Positions 1 to 8,377 of a stretch of DNA of 64,000 nt are shown here, one piece after another. The stretch spans positions 62,001 to 126,000 of IMG/VR virus record IMGVR_UViG_3300035704_000001. One strand, given 5' to 3'. A program made the translations under genes and the position numbers. This DNA comes from a virus. Numbering within the stretch: the stretch's first letter is position 1; each line of letters begins with the position of its first letter. The notes below the pieces were generated by a model, which was given only the letters and a program-made list of their open reading frames with translations, ran no database searches and was not told the origin of the DNA.

Positions 1-2
1 TC

Positions 3-866
3 GTACTCGACGCGTACCGCGCGGACACCCCCGGAGACTGCCAGTTCGCGCTGTTCGCCGCCGCCGGGGACAGCGGATGGCTCTGGGACGCGCTGCTGAC
101 CGACTCCCTGCCCGAGTTCCCCCGGCTGACCATCGTGTACGGCGCGGAGAAGCTGACCAGCCTGGCGCCGATGGCGGCGCTGCTAGACGGCGCGGCCGCC
201 GGCGGGTCCCGGGTCGTGTTCGTGTCCGCGGCCGCTGACTTCGACCAGGACAAGGAAAAGCACCTGGCGCCGCACCTGGCCGTCATCAAGGGGCACAAGT
301 CGCGTCTCGGCCAGCTGATCCGGTGCTGTGCCCCGTCCAAGTCCGAGGACCAGGTGGCGCTGATCGCGTCCTGGTGGCCGGGGCTGACCCGCAACCAGGC
401 CTGGACGGTGCTCCGCCGGTGCGGCCGCCTGACCCTGGCCGCGGAGGCGTGCGACAAGGCGGTGCGGGCCGGGCTGGCGCCGTCCGAGACGGCCATCACC
501 GTGGTGTGCGAGGCCGAACCGGGTGCCGCGTTCGCCGAGGCCCTGGTGAAAGGCGACAAGGCCGGCGCGATGGCCGCGGCTCAGCTAGCCGGGCACGGCG
601 AGACCGGCTACGGACTGGCCGTGCTGATCACTAAGCTGGGCCAGCTGGGTGCTATCTGCGCTGCGCAGAAGGCCGGAGCGGGCCCGCGCGATCTCGCGGC
701 CCGGACCGGGATGGGCCGCTGGGTCGTGAGCCAGCTGGCCCCGTACGCCATCTCCTACGACGCCGGGCGGGTGGCCCGGTGCCGGGAGCTGCTGGCCATG
801 GCCGAGTCCCGGCACCGCACCGGGGCGCAGGCCGGGGTGGCCCAGGCTGTCGTAGCCTGCTGGTAA
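3..866 (+). CDS. DNA polymerase III delta-like clamp-loader subunit (5' partial)
   Basis: The frame is open from the left window edge, so the N-terminus is missing; 287 residues are visible. The C-terminal half has the delta (HolA) pattern: a helical region LAARTGMGRWVVSQLAPYA followed by a helix with RCRELLAMAESRHRTG and a hydrophobic end. This matches the collar domain of delta, where a short helix-turn segment precedes a repeat of hydrophobic helices. The first part resembles the AAA+-like delta core, with LTIVYGAEKL and RVVFVS strands, and no Walker A is visible, as is usual for delta. Delta opens the sliding clamp; the same window also encodes a gamma/tau-like ATPase and a DnaN-like clamp. 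A diverged AAA+ protein of another role is the alternative. Confidence 0.6.
   Translation, partial: VLDAYRADTPGDCQFALFAAAGDSGWLWDALLTDSLPEFPRLTIVYGAEKLTSLAPMAALLDGAAAGGSRVVFVSAAADFDQDKEKHLAPHLAVIKGHKSRLGQLIRCCAPSKSEDQVALIASWWPGLTRNQAWTVLRRCGRLTLAAEACDKAVRAGLAPSETAITVVCEAEPGAAFAEALVKGDKAGAMAAAQLAGHGETGYGLAVLITKLGQLGAICAAQKAGAGPRDLAARTGMGRWVVSQLAPYAISYDAGRVARCRELLAMAESRHRTGAQAGVAQAVVACW
595..607 (+). other. No feature assigned (interior of delta-like CDS)
   Basis: This interval lies inside the delta-like coding region and holds no separate element. The equivalent motif before the polymerase gene is at 1595-1607. Confidence 0.05.
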
Positions 867-868
867 TC

Positions 869-881
869 CGTAGTAACGGGC
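869..881 (+). promoter_or_regulatory. Class A start-associated promoter motif
   Basis: CGTAGTAACGGGC ends exactly at the ATG at 882, with no Shine-Dalgarno. It is identical to the copies at 10306 and 16416. Confidence 0.65.
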
Positions 882-1235
882 ATGTACCGCGTCTATTGCC
901 GGCAGTGGCTGTCGTTCCTCACGTCCTCGGGGGTGGGGGAGGAAGGCCGTCTGGAGTGCCAGGTCCGGTTCCGTGACAAGTACCAGGGCCGGGTGCTCGA
1001 CGAAGACTGGCGGATCGTCGCGCCGGACAACGGCTACGGGCGTAGTTTTCTCATGCTGAAGCTGCCGAATTGCTGCGGCGAGTTCACCGGCGAGGGAGAT
1101 GCCCAGGCGCGAGCAGGGGAGAACGGGCACGAAGACCACCCGCACCAGGTAGTAGTGGCTGGTAGCGCGGAGGAGCGGGAACTGCTGGCATATGGGCGCA
1201 GACGACTCCGGGGAGCTGAAGATGGCACTCGCTGA
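882..1235 (+). CDS. Hypothetical protein
   Basis: 117 residues, start ATG placed directly after a class A motif, so probably leaderless. The first 65 residues look protein-like, with aromatic and charged alternation. The last 50 are rich in Gly, Glu and Arg and less convincing. The 3' end overlaps the next gene by 14 bases. I do not recognise the family. Confidence 0.5.
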   Translation: MYRVYCRQWLSFLTSSGVGEEGRLECQVRFRDKYQGRVLDEDWRIVAPDNGYGRSFLMLKLPNCCGEFTGEGDAQARAGENGHEDHPHQVVVAGSAEERELLAYGRRRLRGAEDGTR

Positions 1236-1383
1236 GGTGGACAGGCTGACCAAGGAGAACGAATCGCTGCGGATCATCGCGCAGGTCACGATGTCCGAGC
1301 TGACCCCGGCCCAGATGGGCCGCGTGCGGGCACGGCTGGAGCCGCTGGACGCGGGAGCGGGTGCTGATGCCGCCTCCCAGTGA
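1222..1383 (+). CDS. Small coiled-coil hypothetical protein
   Basis: 53 residues. The ATG at 1222 is chosen because GGGGAG lies 6 bases upstream; an in-frame ATG at 1192 lacks a ribosome site. The first half is a charged amphipathic helix (LAEVDRLTKENESL) typical of a short coiled coil. Function unknown. Confidence 0.55.
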   Translation: MALAEVDRLTKENESLRIIAQVTMSELTPAQMGRVRARLEPLDAGAGADAASQ

Positions 1384-1603
1384 GCTGATCGTGGCCGTGG
1401 AGGTAGTTCCGGACGAGATTACACCGGAAAACGTGCTCGACGAGTTCATCGCGACCATGGACGAATGGGGACATCCGCCCTGGACGGACCCGGCTAGCGT
1501 GCCGATCGGAGAGCAGGTCATGCTGCCTGAGCCGGGGGTCCTGGCTGCCTGGGCCGGCTGGGGCAGCCGGCTGGCCCGGGCTGTCGGCTCCGGACGTATC
1601 TAA
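1367..1603 (+). CDS. Hypothetical acidic protein
   Basis: 78 residues, overlapping the previous gene by 17 bases. GGGAG is 9 bases before the ATG; a GTG two codons earlier is possible. The protein is acidic and tryptophan-rich, with no recognised domain. It ends five bases before the polymerase start, so its stop codon sits inside the polymerase promoter motif. Confidence 0.5.
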   Translation: MPPPSELIVAVEVVPDEITPENVLDEFIATMDEWGHPPWTDPASVPIGEQVMLPEPGVLAAWAGWGSRLARAVGSGRI

Positions 1604-1607
1604 GGGC
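1595..1607 (+). promoter_or_regulatory. Class A start-associated promoter motif
   Basis: CGTATCTAAGGGC ends exactly at the polymerase ATG (1608). It differs from the class A consensus at three positions but keeps the spacing. Confidence 0.55.
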
Positions 1608-4073
1608 ATGCCTGCTACTGCACCGAGCTACGAGCGGATCGACGACCTCGCCGAGTTCAGGACGCTGTGCGACCGGCTGGGGTCGGAGAAAAAGCCCATC
1701 GGCTATGACGTCGAGACCGGCTACCTCGGCCCGGACCTGTGGCACGGGGCGCTGCGGGCCGAGATCAACTACCTGGTCTCCGCGCAGCTGACCAACTCCC
1801 CTGACTGGGCCCGGATGGTGCCGCTGGCTTTCGATCACGGCGCCAATCTCGACAACAGGGCAGTAGCCGCGCTGCTGTGGGTGCTGTTTCACCTCACCGA
1901 CGACGAGGGGCTGCCGCTGGTGGTGGCGCACAACGCCTTCGCCGAGCTGCGGTGGACCGCCCGGTTCTTCCTCCGCAACCTGTGGGATCACCCGCTGTTC
2001 GGCCGCCAGGTGATCGCGGCGCGCGGCTACTTCCCGATCCGGTCGGACACCCTGCTGGAGTCGTTCGTCGAGGCCCGGCATCCCAAGCACGGCCTCAAGG
2101 ACATCACGCTGTGGGACTTCGGCCACCAGATGGCCGAGATCGAGTCCCTGTTCCCCAGCCTGACCAAGAAGCAGAAGGACTGCCTGCGGTTCTCCACGCT
2201 CGACCCGGGCCGGCCCGATGTCGTGGACTACGCCTGCGAGGACGCGCTGTGGTGCCTCCAGGCGCACCTGCTGCGCTGGGCCGAGCTGCGCAAGGACCCC
2301 ATCTTCAAGATGGAGATGCAGATCCTGCCCATCGTCTGCGACATGGCCGACGAGGGCTTCGAGATGGACTGGGACTACATCCGCCGCGGGGCCCGGGAGG
2401 CGCGCGAGTTCGAGCAGCTGTTCCTGGCCGAGATCCGCGAGGACTTCGCTGAGCTGCTGGGCCGGGAGCTGCCGGTCACGTTCAACTTCAACTCCTCCCA
2501 GCAGCTCTCCAAGCTGTTCTACGAGGACCTGAAGCTGCCGGTGGTGCACTGGACCAAGGGCACCGACAACAGCCCGCCCAAGCCGTCGGTGGACGCCAAG
2601 AACGCGCTGCCCAAGCTGTCCAAACTGTGCCCGGCGGTGGCCCGGTACTGGAAGTACTCCAAGCTGGTCACGCTGCGCACCAAGTACCTGGAGCTGTACG
2701 ACGTCAAGTACCTGTGGGCGGATGACTACCGGGCCCACTGCACCCTGCTCCAGTACGGCACGATTGCCGGCCGGTTCAGCTGCGAGGACTTCAACTACCA
2801 GCAGATGTCGGCGCCGTTCAAGGCCGAGCTGCGCGACGGCACGACCTTCGAGTTCCGGCTGCGCGACGCCATCAAGGCCCCGCTGCCCGGCGCCCGGCCG
2901 TGGTGGGAGCTGGTGCTGGAAGAGGCCGGCGCCCCGGTGGCGGAGCTGTGCCCGCCCGAGGAGGGCCGCGAGCTGGGCTGGTACATCCTGGGCGGCGACT
3001 ACAGCCAGATCGAGCTGCGGGTCATGGCCAGCCAGGCGAACTGCACCCGGCTGATTGCCGACTACCGGGCCGGGGCCGACGTGCACCGCCGCACTGCGGC
3101 GCTGATGCTCGGCATCACCGAGGACGCGGTGTCCGACGAGGAGCGGGCCAAGGGCAAGACCCGCAACTTCGCCAACATCTACGGCCAGGGCTTCAAGGCG
3201 CTGGCCGACCAGCTCGGCATCTCCGAGGACGAGGCCCGGCTGAAGGACCAGCAGTACCGGACGCTGTACCCCGAGCTGAAGCCGTACCGCGAGCGGGAGA
3301 TCGCCCAGGCCCGGCGGCAGGGCTACCTCCGGACGCACTTCGGCCGGAAGGTCACCATCCACGAGTACAAGGACCCGGATGAGAAAATCCGGGCCAAGGG
3401 CGACATGACCGCCGGGAATGCGTGCATCCAGGGCCCGGCGACGGGAGATTACGTCAAGCTTGCGATGATCCGGGCCGTCCGGTTCCTGCACCGGGCCGGG
3501 CTCGGGAGCAAGGTCAAGCTGATCATGAACGTGCACGACGAGCTGCAGTTCGCGGTGCGCAAGGACGTCACGCCGGCCGAGGTCATCGCGGTGCTGACGC
3601 CGGCGGTCATCTTCGACGTCAAGGGCTGGCTGCCCATGGAGATGGAGTGGAAGATGGGCCGTACCTGGGGCTCGGTGAAGAAGCTGGAGCTGGGCGCGGA
3701 CGGCAGCGTGCACCTCAAGGGCAAGGTGCCCGCGCACCTGAAGCTGCCGGATGCCCCGCCCGAGCCCGTCCTGGTGCCCGTGGCCGCCGCCGCGGAGCCC
3801 GCCTCGTCCGGGCCGGCCCGGACCGTGATCATCACCGCCGACGACGTGCCCGGCACCGCCGACGCGGAGCGGCTGAAGGCGCTGCTGGCCTCGCTGCCCG
3901 GGCCGAACACGGTCCTGCTCCGGGTGCCTGGCGGAGACGTGCAGGTCAGGGGGACGTCCGGGCTGACGCCGGAGCACGAGGCCCGGATCGCCACCATCCT
4001 GCCGGGCGCGCTGGTCTGCTATGACCTGGACTCAGTGGACCGCGAGATGCTGGTCAGGGACCTTCGGCTGTAA
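1608..4073 (+). CDS. Family A DNA polymerase with 3'-5' exonuclease and extra C-terminal domain
   Basis: 821 residues. The N-terminal 3'-5' exonuclease carries the DxE motif (GYDVETG, D34/E36). The polymerase domain shows all family A signatures: GRFSCEDFNYQQMS, motif A GGDYSQIELRVMA near residue 464, motif B KTRNFANIYGQG near 516, and motif C NVHDELQF near 643. Family A phage replicases usually end soon after motif C. Here about 100 further residues follow an Ala/Pro linker, and the last 70 (ERLKALLASLPGPNTVLLRV...) resemble in pattern the small C-terminal domain of DnaE. The start is leaderless behind a class A motif. It is the likely replicase of this phage; the identity of the tail domain is inference. 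Confidence 0.92.
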   Translation: MPATAPSYERIDDLAEFRTLCDRLGSEKKPIGYDVETGYLGPDLWHGALRAEINYLVSAQLTNSPDWARMVPLAFDHGANLDNRAVAALLWVLFHLTDDEGLPLVVAHNAFAELRWTARFFLRNLWDHPLFGRQVIAARGYFPIRSDTLLESFVEARHPKHGLKDITLWDFGHQMAEIESLFPSLTKKQKDCLRFSTLDPGRPDVVDYACEDALWCLQAHLLRWAELRKDPIFKMEMQILPIVCDMADEGFEMDWDYIRRGAREAREFEQLFLAEIREDFAELLGRELPVTFNFNSSQQLSKLFYEDLKLPVVHWTKGTDNSPPKPSVDAKNALPKLSKLCPAVARYWKYSKLVTLRTKYLELYDVKYLWADDYRAHCTLLQYGTIAGRFSCEDFNYQQMSAPFKAELRDGTTFEFRLRDAIKAPLPGARPWWELVLEEAGAPVAELCPPEEGRELGWYILGGDYSQIELRVMASQANCTRLIADYRAGADVHRRTAALMLGITEDAVSDEERAKGKTRNFANIYGQGFKALADQLGISEDEARLKDQQYRTLYPELKPYREREIAQARRQGYLRTHFGRKVTIHEYKDPDEKIRAKGDMTAGNACIQGPATGDYVKLAMIRAVRFLHRAGLGSKVKLIMNVHDELQFAVRKDVTPAEVIAVLTPAVIFDVKGWLPMEMEWKMGRTWGSVKKLELGADGSVHLKGKVPAHLKLPDAPPEPVLVPVAAAAEPASSGPARTVIITADDVPGTADAERLKALLASLPGPNTVLLRVPGGDVQVRGTSGLTPEHEARIATILPGALVCYDLDSVDREMLVRDLRL

Positions 4074-4081
4074 TAAGGGGC
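4069..4081 (+). promoter_or_regulatory. Class A start-associated promoter motif
   Basis: TGTAATAAGGGGC ends exactly at the ATG at 4082. The polymerase stop codon lies inside it. Confidence 0.55.
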
Positions 4082-4435
4082 ATGACAGCAATCAAGGCGG
4101 GCTGGGCCCGCAAGGATTACGGACGGGATCGCTACGACGTCGAGGTGGACCTGGCAGACCTGCCGGACATCCTCGCCGAGCATGGCGTGGACCCCGTGAA
4201 GACCGATGCCATCCCCTACAGCCGCCGGCTGACCATCCTCCGGCTGGTCGCGGAGACCCATTCCACCGACGTCTACGCGCGGCGCGAGATCGTGGATGCC
4301 GGGTGGGATCAGACGGGCGCCCCGCCTGCGGCCGTGGCCGACGTCCTGCGCCGGCTCAAGACCGTCAAGGCGCAGCTGGACAAGATCCTGGCCGACTACA
4401 AGCCGGCGGAGGCCCCGGAGCCGGCGGGCACGTGA
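4082..4435 (+). CDS. Hypothetical protein
   Basis: 117 residues, leaderless start behind a class A motif. It looks mostly helical, with a run of alternating acidic and hydrophobic residues in the first half. No family recognised. It overlaps the next gene by GTGA, so the two are probably translationally coupled and lie in one operon behind the polymerase. Confidence 0.6.
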   Translation: MTAIKAGWARKDYGRDRYDVEVDLADLPDILAEHGVDPVKTDAIPYSRRLTILRLVAETHSTDVYARREIVDAGWDQTGAPPAAVADVLRRLKTVKAQLDKILADYKPAEAPEPAGT

Positions 4436-4956
4436 GCCAGCCCCTGCCCGGCATCCTGGGTCAGGTCGAGGCGCTGACCGCGCAGTGGGGCGATGCGATG
4501 GCCCGGCTGCGGTTCGGCACCGAGGAAGTGCCGCTGGAGGTGCCGGGTGCCGATGCCGAGGGTCACGAGGTGCACGAGGCGCTGCTGGCCGTCCGGGCCC
4601 GGCTCGACATGGCCGAGCAGCTGCTGAAGGGCGCCCGGATCGAGCGGCGCCGGTTCCGGGCCCGGGCCAAGATCCGCGCCCAGGAGCGGGACGACGAGTA
4701 CGACAGGCGGCTGGCCAAGCTGGGCGAGGGGGCGGTGCGCCGGGAGTACGAGGGCGCGCAGGAGCGGATGGCCAAGGCCCGGCTCGACGTGGTGGAGCTG
4801 ACCCGCACGGCCCGCACGGCCGAGGCGGTGCGGGATCTGGTCGATGACGCTTATGAGGGCCTGCGCGACCAGTTCTTCGGCCTGCTGAACATCCGGCAGG
4901 AGCTGCTGGACCGGCTGCGTGAGCTGCAGTGGGAATCTTCCATGGAGCGCGGGTGA
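4432..4956 (+). CDS. Coiled-coil hypothetical protein
   Basis: 174 residues. The GTG start at 4432 overlaps the preceding stop. Residues 45-150 are a long, highly charged helix (ERRRFRARAKIRAQERDDEYDR and similar), likely a coiled coil. Its place among replication genes suggests a DNA-transaction accessory role, but nothing in the sequence proves it. Confidence 0.6.
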   Translation: MSQPLPGILGQVEALTAQWGDAMARLRFGTEEVPLEVPGADAEGHEVHEALLAVRARLDMAEQLLKGARIERRRFRARAKIRAQERDDEYDRRLAKLGEGAVRREYEGAQERMAKARLDVVELTRTARTAEAVRDLVDDAYEGLRDQFFGLLNIRQELLDRLRELQWESSMERG

Positions 4957-5291
4957 GCGGGCTGGTCTGCGCCTTCGGCCCGTGCCGTAAGGCGGTTACC
5001 GGCGAGGTCCGGATCGAGGTGCACCGGGCCGGGGACGCCGACGTGGCGTTCGGGCCCGGCATCCGCGGTTTCCCGCTGGCCGCCGCCGCCGGCCCGCTGG
5101 TCGATGTCTTCCACACCCGGTGCTGGTGGGCTCAGGTCAAGCGGAACCGCCTGGCCGCGGCGAAGCTCGCCGATCCTGCCGGGTATTCCGGTCCCGCGCC
5201 TGACTGGCGCGAGCCGGTGACCTGCGATGTGGAGGATCTGCTCGGTGGAGTCTCACGAGATTATCGAGGAGCTGGAACGGCTCCAGACTGA
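4953..5291 (+). CDS. Putative zinc-binding hypothetical protein
   Basis: 112 residues, GTG start overlapping the preceding gene by 4 bases. An N-terminal C-x4-C (VCAFGPCRK) and a later H-T-R-C could form a zinc site. Function unknown. A further small gene begins inside its 3' end. Confidence 0.5.
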   Translation: MSGLVCAFGPCRKAVTGEVRIEVHRAGDADVAFGPGIRGFPLAAAAGPLVDVFHTRCWWAQVKRNRLAAAKLADPAGYSGPAPDWREPVTCDVEDLLGGVSRDYRGAGTAPD

Positions 5292-5406
5292 GTTCGGGCC
5301 GGGCCGGTGCCAGTTTCCGGACCCGCTGGAGGCCTGGTGGAACGACATCGACCATATCCAGTTCGATTCGGTCACCCAGACTTACCGGTTCGTCCCGGCT
5401 AGCTAG
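5245..5406 (+). CDS. Small acidic hypothetical protein
   Basis: 53 residues, GTG start at 5245 with GGAGG about 10 bases upstream. It begins with an acidic helix (HEIIEELERLQTEFG) and ends in an aromatic region. It overlaps the upstream gene by 47 bases. Composition supports coding; function unknown. Confidence 0.45.
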   Translation: MESHEIIEELERLQTEFGPGRCQFPDPLEAWWNDIDHIQFDSVTQTYRFVPAS

Positions 5407-5426
5407 CGTCAGTGTCGGACCTCGCC

Positions 5427-5438
5427 CGTATAACAGGG
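5427..5438 (+). promoter_or_regulatory. Class A promoter motif with a leader
   Basis: CGTATAACAGGG is followed by about 37 bases of leader and an AGGAGA ribosome site before the ATG at 5476. The motif is kept although no start codon follows it, which supports a promoter role. Confidence 0.6.
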
Positions 5439-5475
5439 TGAAGCGCATTCGCGGACCGAGCAAAGCAGGAGAGAC

Positions 5476-6702
5476 ATGAAGGTAGCACTCGGCGACAAGA
5501 CCAGCGCCAGCACGGGGCCGGACCTGTTCGAGAAGCTGGAGCTGTCCACTGACGAGGTGGCCCGGCTGATCATCCCGGTGGATGACGCGGACAAGGTGTT
5601 CGTCCACACCATGGAGGCGCCTGTCGTCTCCGGTGGCGAGATCAAGATGGAGACCAAGACCCGCAAGGACAAGTCCACCTACGACGTCATCGCCACCACG
5701 TTCGTGGGCCGGCGGCAGTGCCTGGGCGACCCGGACATCATGAAGGCCAACGGCGGCATCGACGAGGCCAACTGCCCGATGTGCGCGGCGGCCAAGGACC
5801 TGGGGGTGCCCGAGCTGATCCCCGAGCCCCGGTTCGCCCTGCCGGTCATCCGGGTCACCTGCACGTCCAAGACCTCCAGCGAGCCGCAGGACCCGCCGGG
5901 CGCGAAGGTCCTCGTGCTCACCCTGACCATCAAGCAGTACTCCGCCCTGCAGTCCAACTTCGACTCGATCCGCGAGCTGTACGACTGGCCCTCGGACCAC
6001 GAGGTCAAGCCCAACAACGCGGACATCATCGTCAAGTGCGCGGACGGGGACTGGAAGCGGTACGAATTCCAGCCGCCGAAGCGCCGGTGCTGGCAGCAGG
6101 GCAAGAACCCGGAGATGTTCGAGCTGATCAGGCGGCTGTGGGGGAACGCGGCCAACCGGCCCACTGACGAGCAGCTGGAAGCGGCCATCGCCCGCCCGGC
6201 CGACCGCCGCTGGGTCGAGATCGACCTGGAGAAGGTCACCAGCGCCTGGGCCGAGGTCCGTTCCATCCAGCGCGGCGGCTCCGGCGAGCGCCGTAACCAG
6301 CAGCCGGCCGAGACCGCCGGGGCCAATGTCAGTGCCGAGGCCGACCTGGCCGGCGCGCTCGACGACCTGGACGACATCGACGGCCTGCTGGGCGAGACTC
6401 CGGAGGAGGGCACTGCCGGCGAGCCGGACATGGCCGGGCTCGACGAGTTCGCCCCCGGCACGACCTCCAACCCTGCTCCCAACGGCAACGGCAGGGGTCC
6501 CGCGGCCGCGGCCGAGCCGGACCTGGCCGGCGCGCTCGACGACGTGCCGGACGACAGCTCCGGGGCTCCGTCGGCGGAGGACGAGGGCGAGCTGTTCGGC
6601 GACCCGGCTCCGGCTGCTGCCCCGGCCAAGCCGGCCGCCGCCAAGGCTGCTGCCCCGGCGGAGGAGACGGCGGACTTCGACTCGATCCTGGGCGGCCTGT
6701 AG
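5476..6702 (+). CDS. Putative single-stranded DNA-binding protein
   Basis: 408 residues with a strong ribosome site. Residues 1-250 form a compact domain with a C-P-M-C pair near residue 99 that may bind zinc, as in T4 gp32-type proteins. The rest is a long acidic, Ala/Pro/Gly-rich tail ending in DFDSILGGL. A flexible acidic tail with a hydrophobic tip is the hallmark of SSBs that recruit replication partners. It lies between the polymerase and RecA. The SSB call rests on tail architecture and context, not on a clear OB-fold match. Confidence 0.55.
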   Translation: MKVALGDKTSASTGPDLFEKLELSTDEVARLIIPVDDADKVFVHTMEAPVVSGGEIKMETKTRKDKSTYDVIATTFVGRRQCLGDPDIMKANGGIDEANCPMCAAAKDLGVPELIPEPRFALPVIRVTCTSKTSSEPQDPPGAKVLVLTLTIKQYSALQSNFDSIRELYDWPSDHEVKPNNADIIVKCADGDWKRYEFQPPKRRCWQQGKNPEMFELIRRLWGNAANRPTDEQLEAAIARPADRRWVEIDLEKVTSAWAEVRSIQRGGSGERRNQQPAETAGANVSAEADLAGALDDLDDIDGLLGETPEEGTAGEPDMAGLDEFAPGTTSNPAPNGNGRGPAAAAEPDLAGALDDVPDDSSGAPSAEDEGELFGDPAPAAAPAKPAAAKAAAPAEETADFDSILGGL

Positions 6703-6704
6703 CC

Positions 6705-7277
6705 GTGCTTACCATCGTGGCGCTCGGTGCGCCGAAGACCCAGGGCAGCGTCAAGGCCGTGGTGTCTCGGAGCACCGGGCGCCCCATGATCAAGAAGGAC
6801 AACGAGAAGTCCCAGAACGAGTGGCGTGCCAACGTCCGGGACCAGGCTCGCGAGGTCATGGGCGACCGGGACCCGATGGAGGGCCCGGTTGTCCTGGCCA
6901 TCACCTTCACCCGGGACAAGCCGGGCTCTGCGCCGAAGCGCAAGCCCAGCTGGCCGTTTCAGAAGCCGGACTGGGACAAGCTGGCCCGGGCCATCTCTGA
7001 CGGACTGAAGGATGGCGGGGCGTACCGGGATGATGCCCAGGTGGTGTGGGCTATCGTCGCCAAGCACTACCCGATCAGCTCCGACGGACGCGAGCCGCTG
7101 CACGCCGGAGGTGACGCGGAGTTCATTCGCTGGCTGGCGACGCCCGGGAGCACCCTGGACGTCCTCAACGTCCCGGGCGTGGTGGTCCGGCTGGCACACC
7201 TGACCGAGTTCGACGGAATCCGCAAGCAGCTGGCTGACGCTGGCTACGAGCCGAAGGACGTGACTGGCGGTGCCTAA
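6705..7277 (+). CDS. RusA-like Holliday junction resolvase
   Basis: 190 residues, GTG start. It has the RusA signatures: a basic N-terminal strand region (PKTQGSVKA), [15 protein letters not shown] and then YRDDAQVV, which supply the conserved aspartates that bind the catalytic metal. RusA cuts four-way junctions and suits a phage with its own RecA directly downstream. It overlaps the recA start by 8 bases. Slightly longer than typical RusA (about 120-140 residues), with a C-terminal extension. Confidence 0.75.
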   Translation: MLTIVALGAPKTQGSVKAVVSRSTGRPMIKKDNEKSQNEWRANVRDQAREVMGDRDPMEGPVVLAITFTRDKPGSAPKRKPSWPFQKPDWDKLARAISDGLKDGGAYRDDAQVVWAIVAKHYPISSDGREPLHAGGDAEFIRWLATPGSTLDVLNVPGVVVRLAHLTEFDGIRKQLADAGYEPKDVTGGA

Positions 7278-8334
7278 GGCAAGCGGGTCCGGGAAGAAGA
7301 CGGGCACCGGGCTCATCAAGGCGATGGAGCAGATCAACCGGGCCTACGGGGACGGGTCCATCCGCCGCATGGGCGACTCCGAGCGGGTGGCCGTCGAGGT
7401 GATTCCCACCGGTTCGCTCGCGCTGAACCGCGCGCTCGGAGTCGGCGGGTTCCCCCGTGGCCGGATCGTCGAGGGGTACGGGCCGGAGTCCTCCGGTAAG
7501 ACCTCGGTGGCCCTGCACGCCATCGCCAACCTGCAGAAGGCCGGCGGGACAGCCGCGTTCGTCGACGCCGAGCACGCGCTGGACCCGGAATGGGCCGAGA
7601 CGCTGGGCGTTAATGTCGATGACCTGCTGGTCTCCCAGCCGGATACGGGTGAGGAGGCTCTGGAGTCAGTAGACATCCTCACCCGGTCGGGCGAGGTGGG
7701 CCTGATCGTCGTTGACTCGGTGGCCGCACTGGTGCCCCGGGCAGAGATCGAGGGCGACATGGGGGACAGTCACGTCGGCCTCCAGGCCCGGCTGATGTCC
7801 CAGGCCCTGCGCAAGCTGACCGCCATCGCCGCGGAGAGCAACACCACGATCTACTTCATCAACCAGCTGCGCGAGAAGGTCGGCGTCATGTTCGGAAATC
7901 CCGAGACCACCTCGGGAGGCAAGGCGCTGAAGTACTACGCGTCGGTGCGGCTGGACATCCGCCGGATCGAGACCCTGAAAGACGGCACCGATGCCGTCGG
8001 CAACCGGGTCCGGGTCAAGGTGGTCAAGAACAAGATGGCCCGGCCATTCCAGGTGGCCGAGTTCGACTTCCTGTATACCTGCGGGATCTCCCGGGGCGGG
8101 GAGCTGGTCGACCTCGGGGTGGAGATGGGCATCGTCAAGAAATCCGGGGCGTACTACACCTACGACGGGACTAGCTTCGCCCAGGGCAAGCAGAACGCGG
8201 CTGCGTACCTGCAGGCTCACGGCGACATGGGGGACAAGATCGAGGCCGCCATCATGGCCGAGATGAGCCCGGCGGCCAAGGCGGCCGCGGCCGCGGAGGC
8301 CGAGACCGTGCCGTGGACCGAGGCAAAGCCGTAG
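7270..8334 (+). CDS. recA: RecA recombinase
   Basis: 354 residues, close to bacterial RecA length. The Walker [10 protein letters not shown] lies near residue 73, Walker B is [10 protein letters not shown], and the L2-region sequence [26 protein letters not shown] is clear from its order of motifs. Loop and C-terminal regions are complete. It forms the ATP-dependent strand-exchange filament and sits with a RusA-like resolvase and an SSB-like protein. GTG start overlaps the upstream gene. Confidence 0.96.
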   Translation: MPKASGSGKKTGTGLIKAMEQINRAYGDGSIRRMGDSERVAVEVIPTGSLALNRALGVGGFPRGRIVEGYGPESSGKTSVALHAIANLQKAGGTAAFVDAEHALDPEWAETLGVNVDDLLVSQPDTGEEALESVDILTRSGEVGLIVVDSVAALVPRAEIEGDMGDSHVGLQARLMSQALRKLTAIAAESNTTIYFINQLREKVGVMFGNPETTSGGKALKYYASVRLDIRRIETLKDGTDAVGNRVRVKVVKNKMARPFQVAEFDFLYTCGISRGGELVDLGVEMGIVKKSGAYYTYDGTSFAQGKQNAAAYLQAHGDMGDKIEAAIMAEMSPAAKAAAAAEAETVPWTEAKP

Positions 8335-8342
8335 TAACTGGG
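8330..8342 (+). promoter_or_regulatory. Class A promoter motif with a leader
   Basis: CGTAGTAACTGGG overlaps the recA stop. The next gene starts 36 bases later behind GGGAG, so here the motif is separated from the start codon. Confidence 0.6.
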
Positions 8343-8377
8343 TGAGACCGAGCCCACGATAAGACCGGGAGACCCAG

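Noticed and set aside
595-607. Interval 595-607 considered when locating the polymerase start motif
   Set aside because: It lies inside the delta-like gene and contains no motif; the true site is 1595-1607. The feature entry at this place is kept only at near-zero confidence to mark it as empty.
1518-3977. An 819-codon antisense open frame over the polymerase gene
   Set aside because: Composition is dominated by Arg, Leu, Gly, Val and His repeats typical of reverse-strand shadows of GC-rich genes; the plus strand has an unambiguous polymerase.
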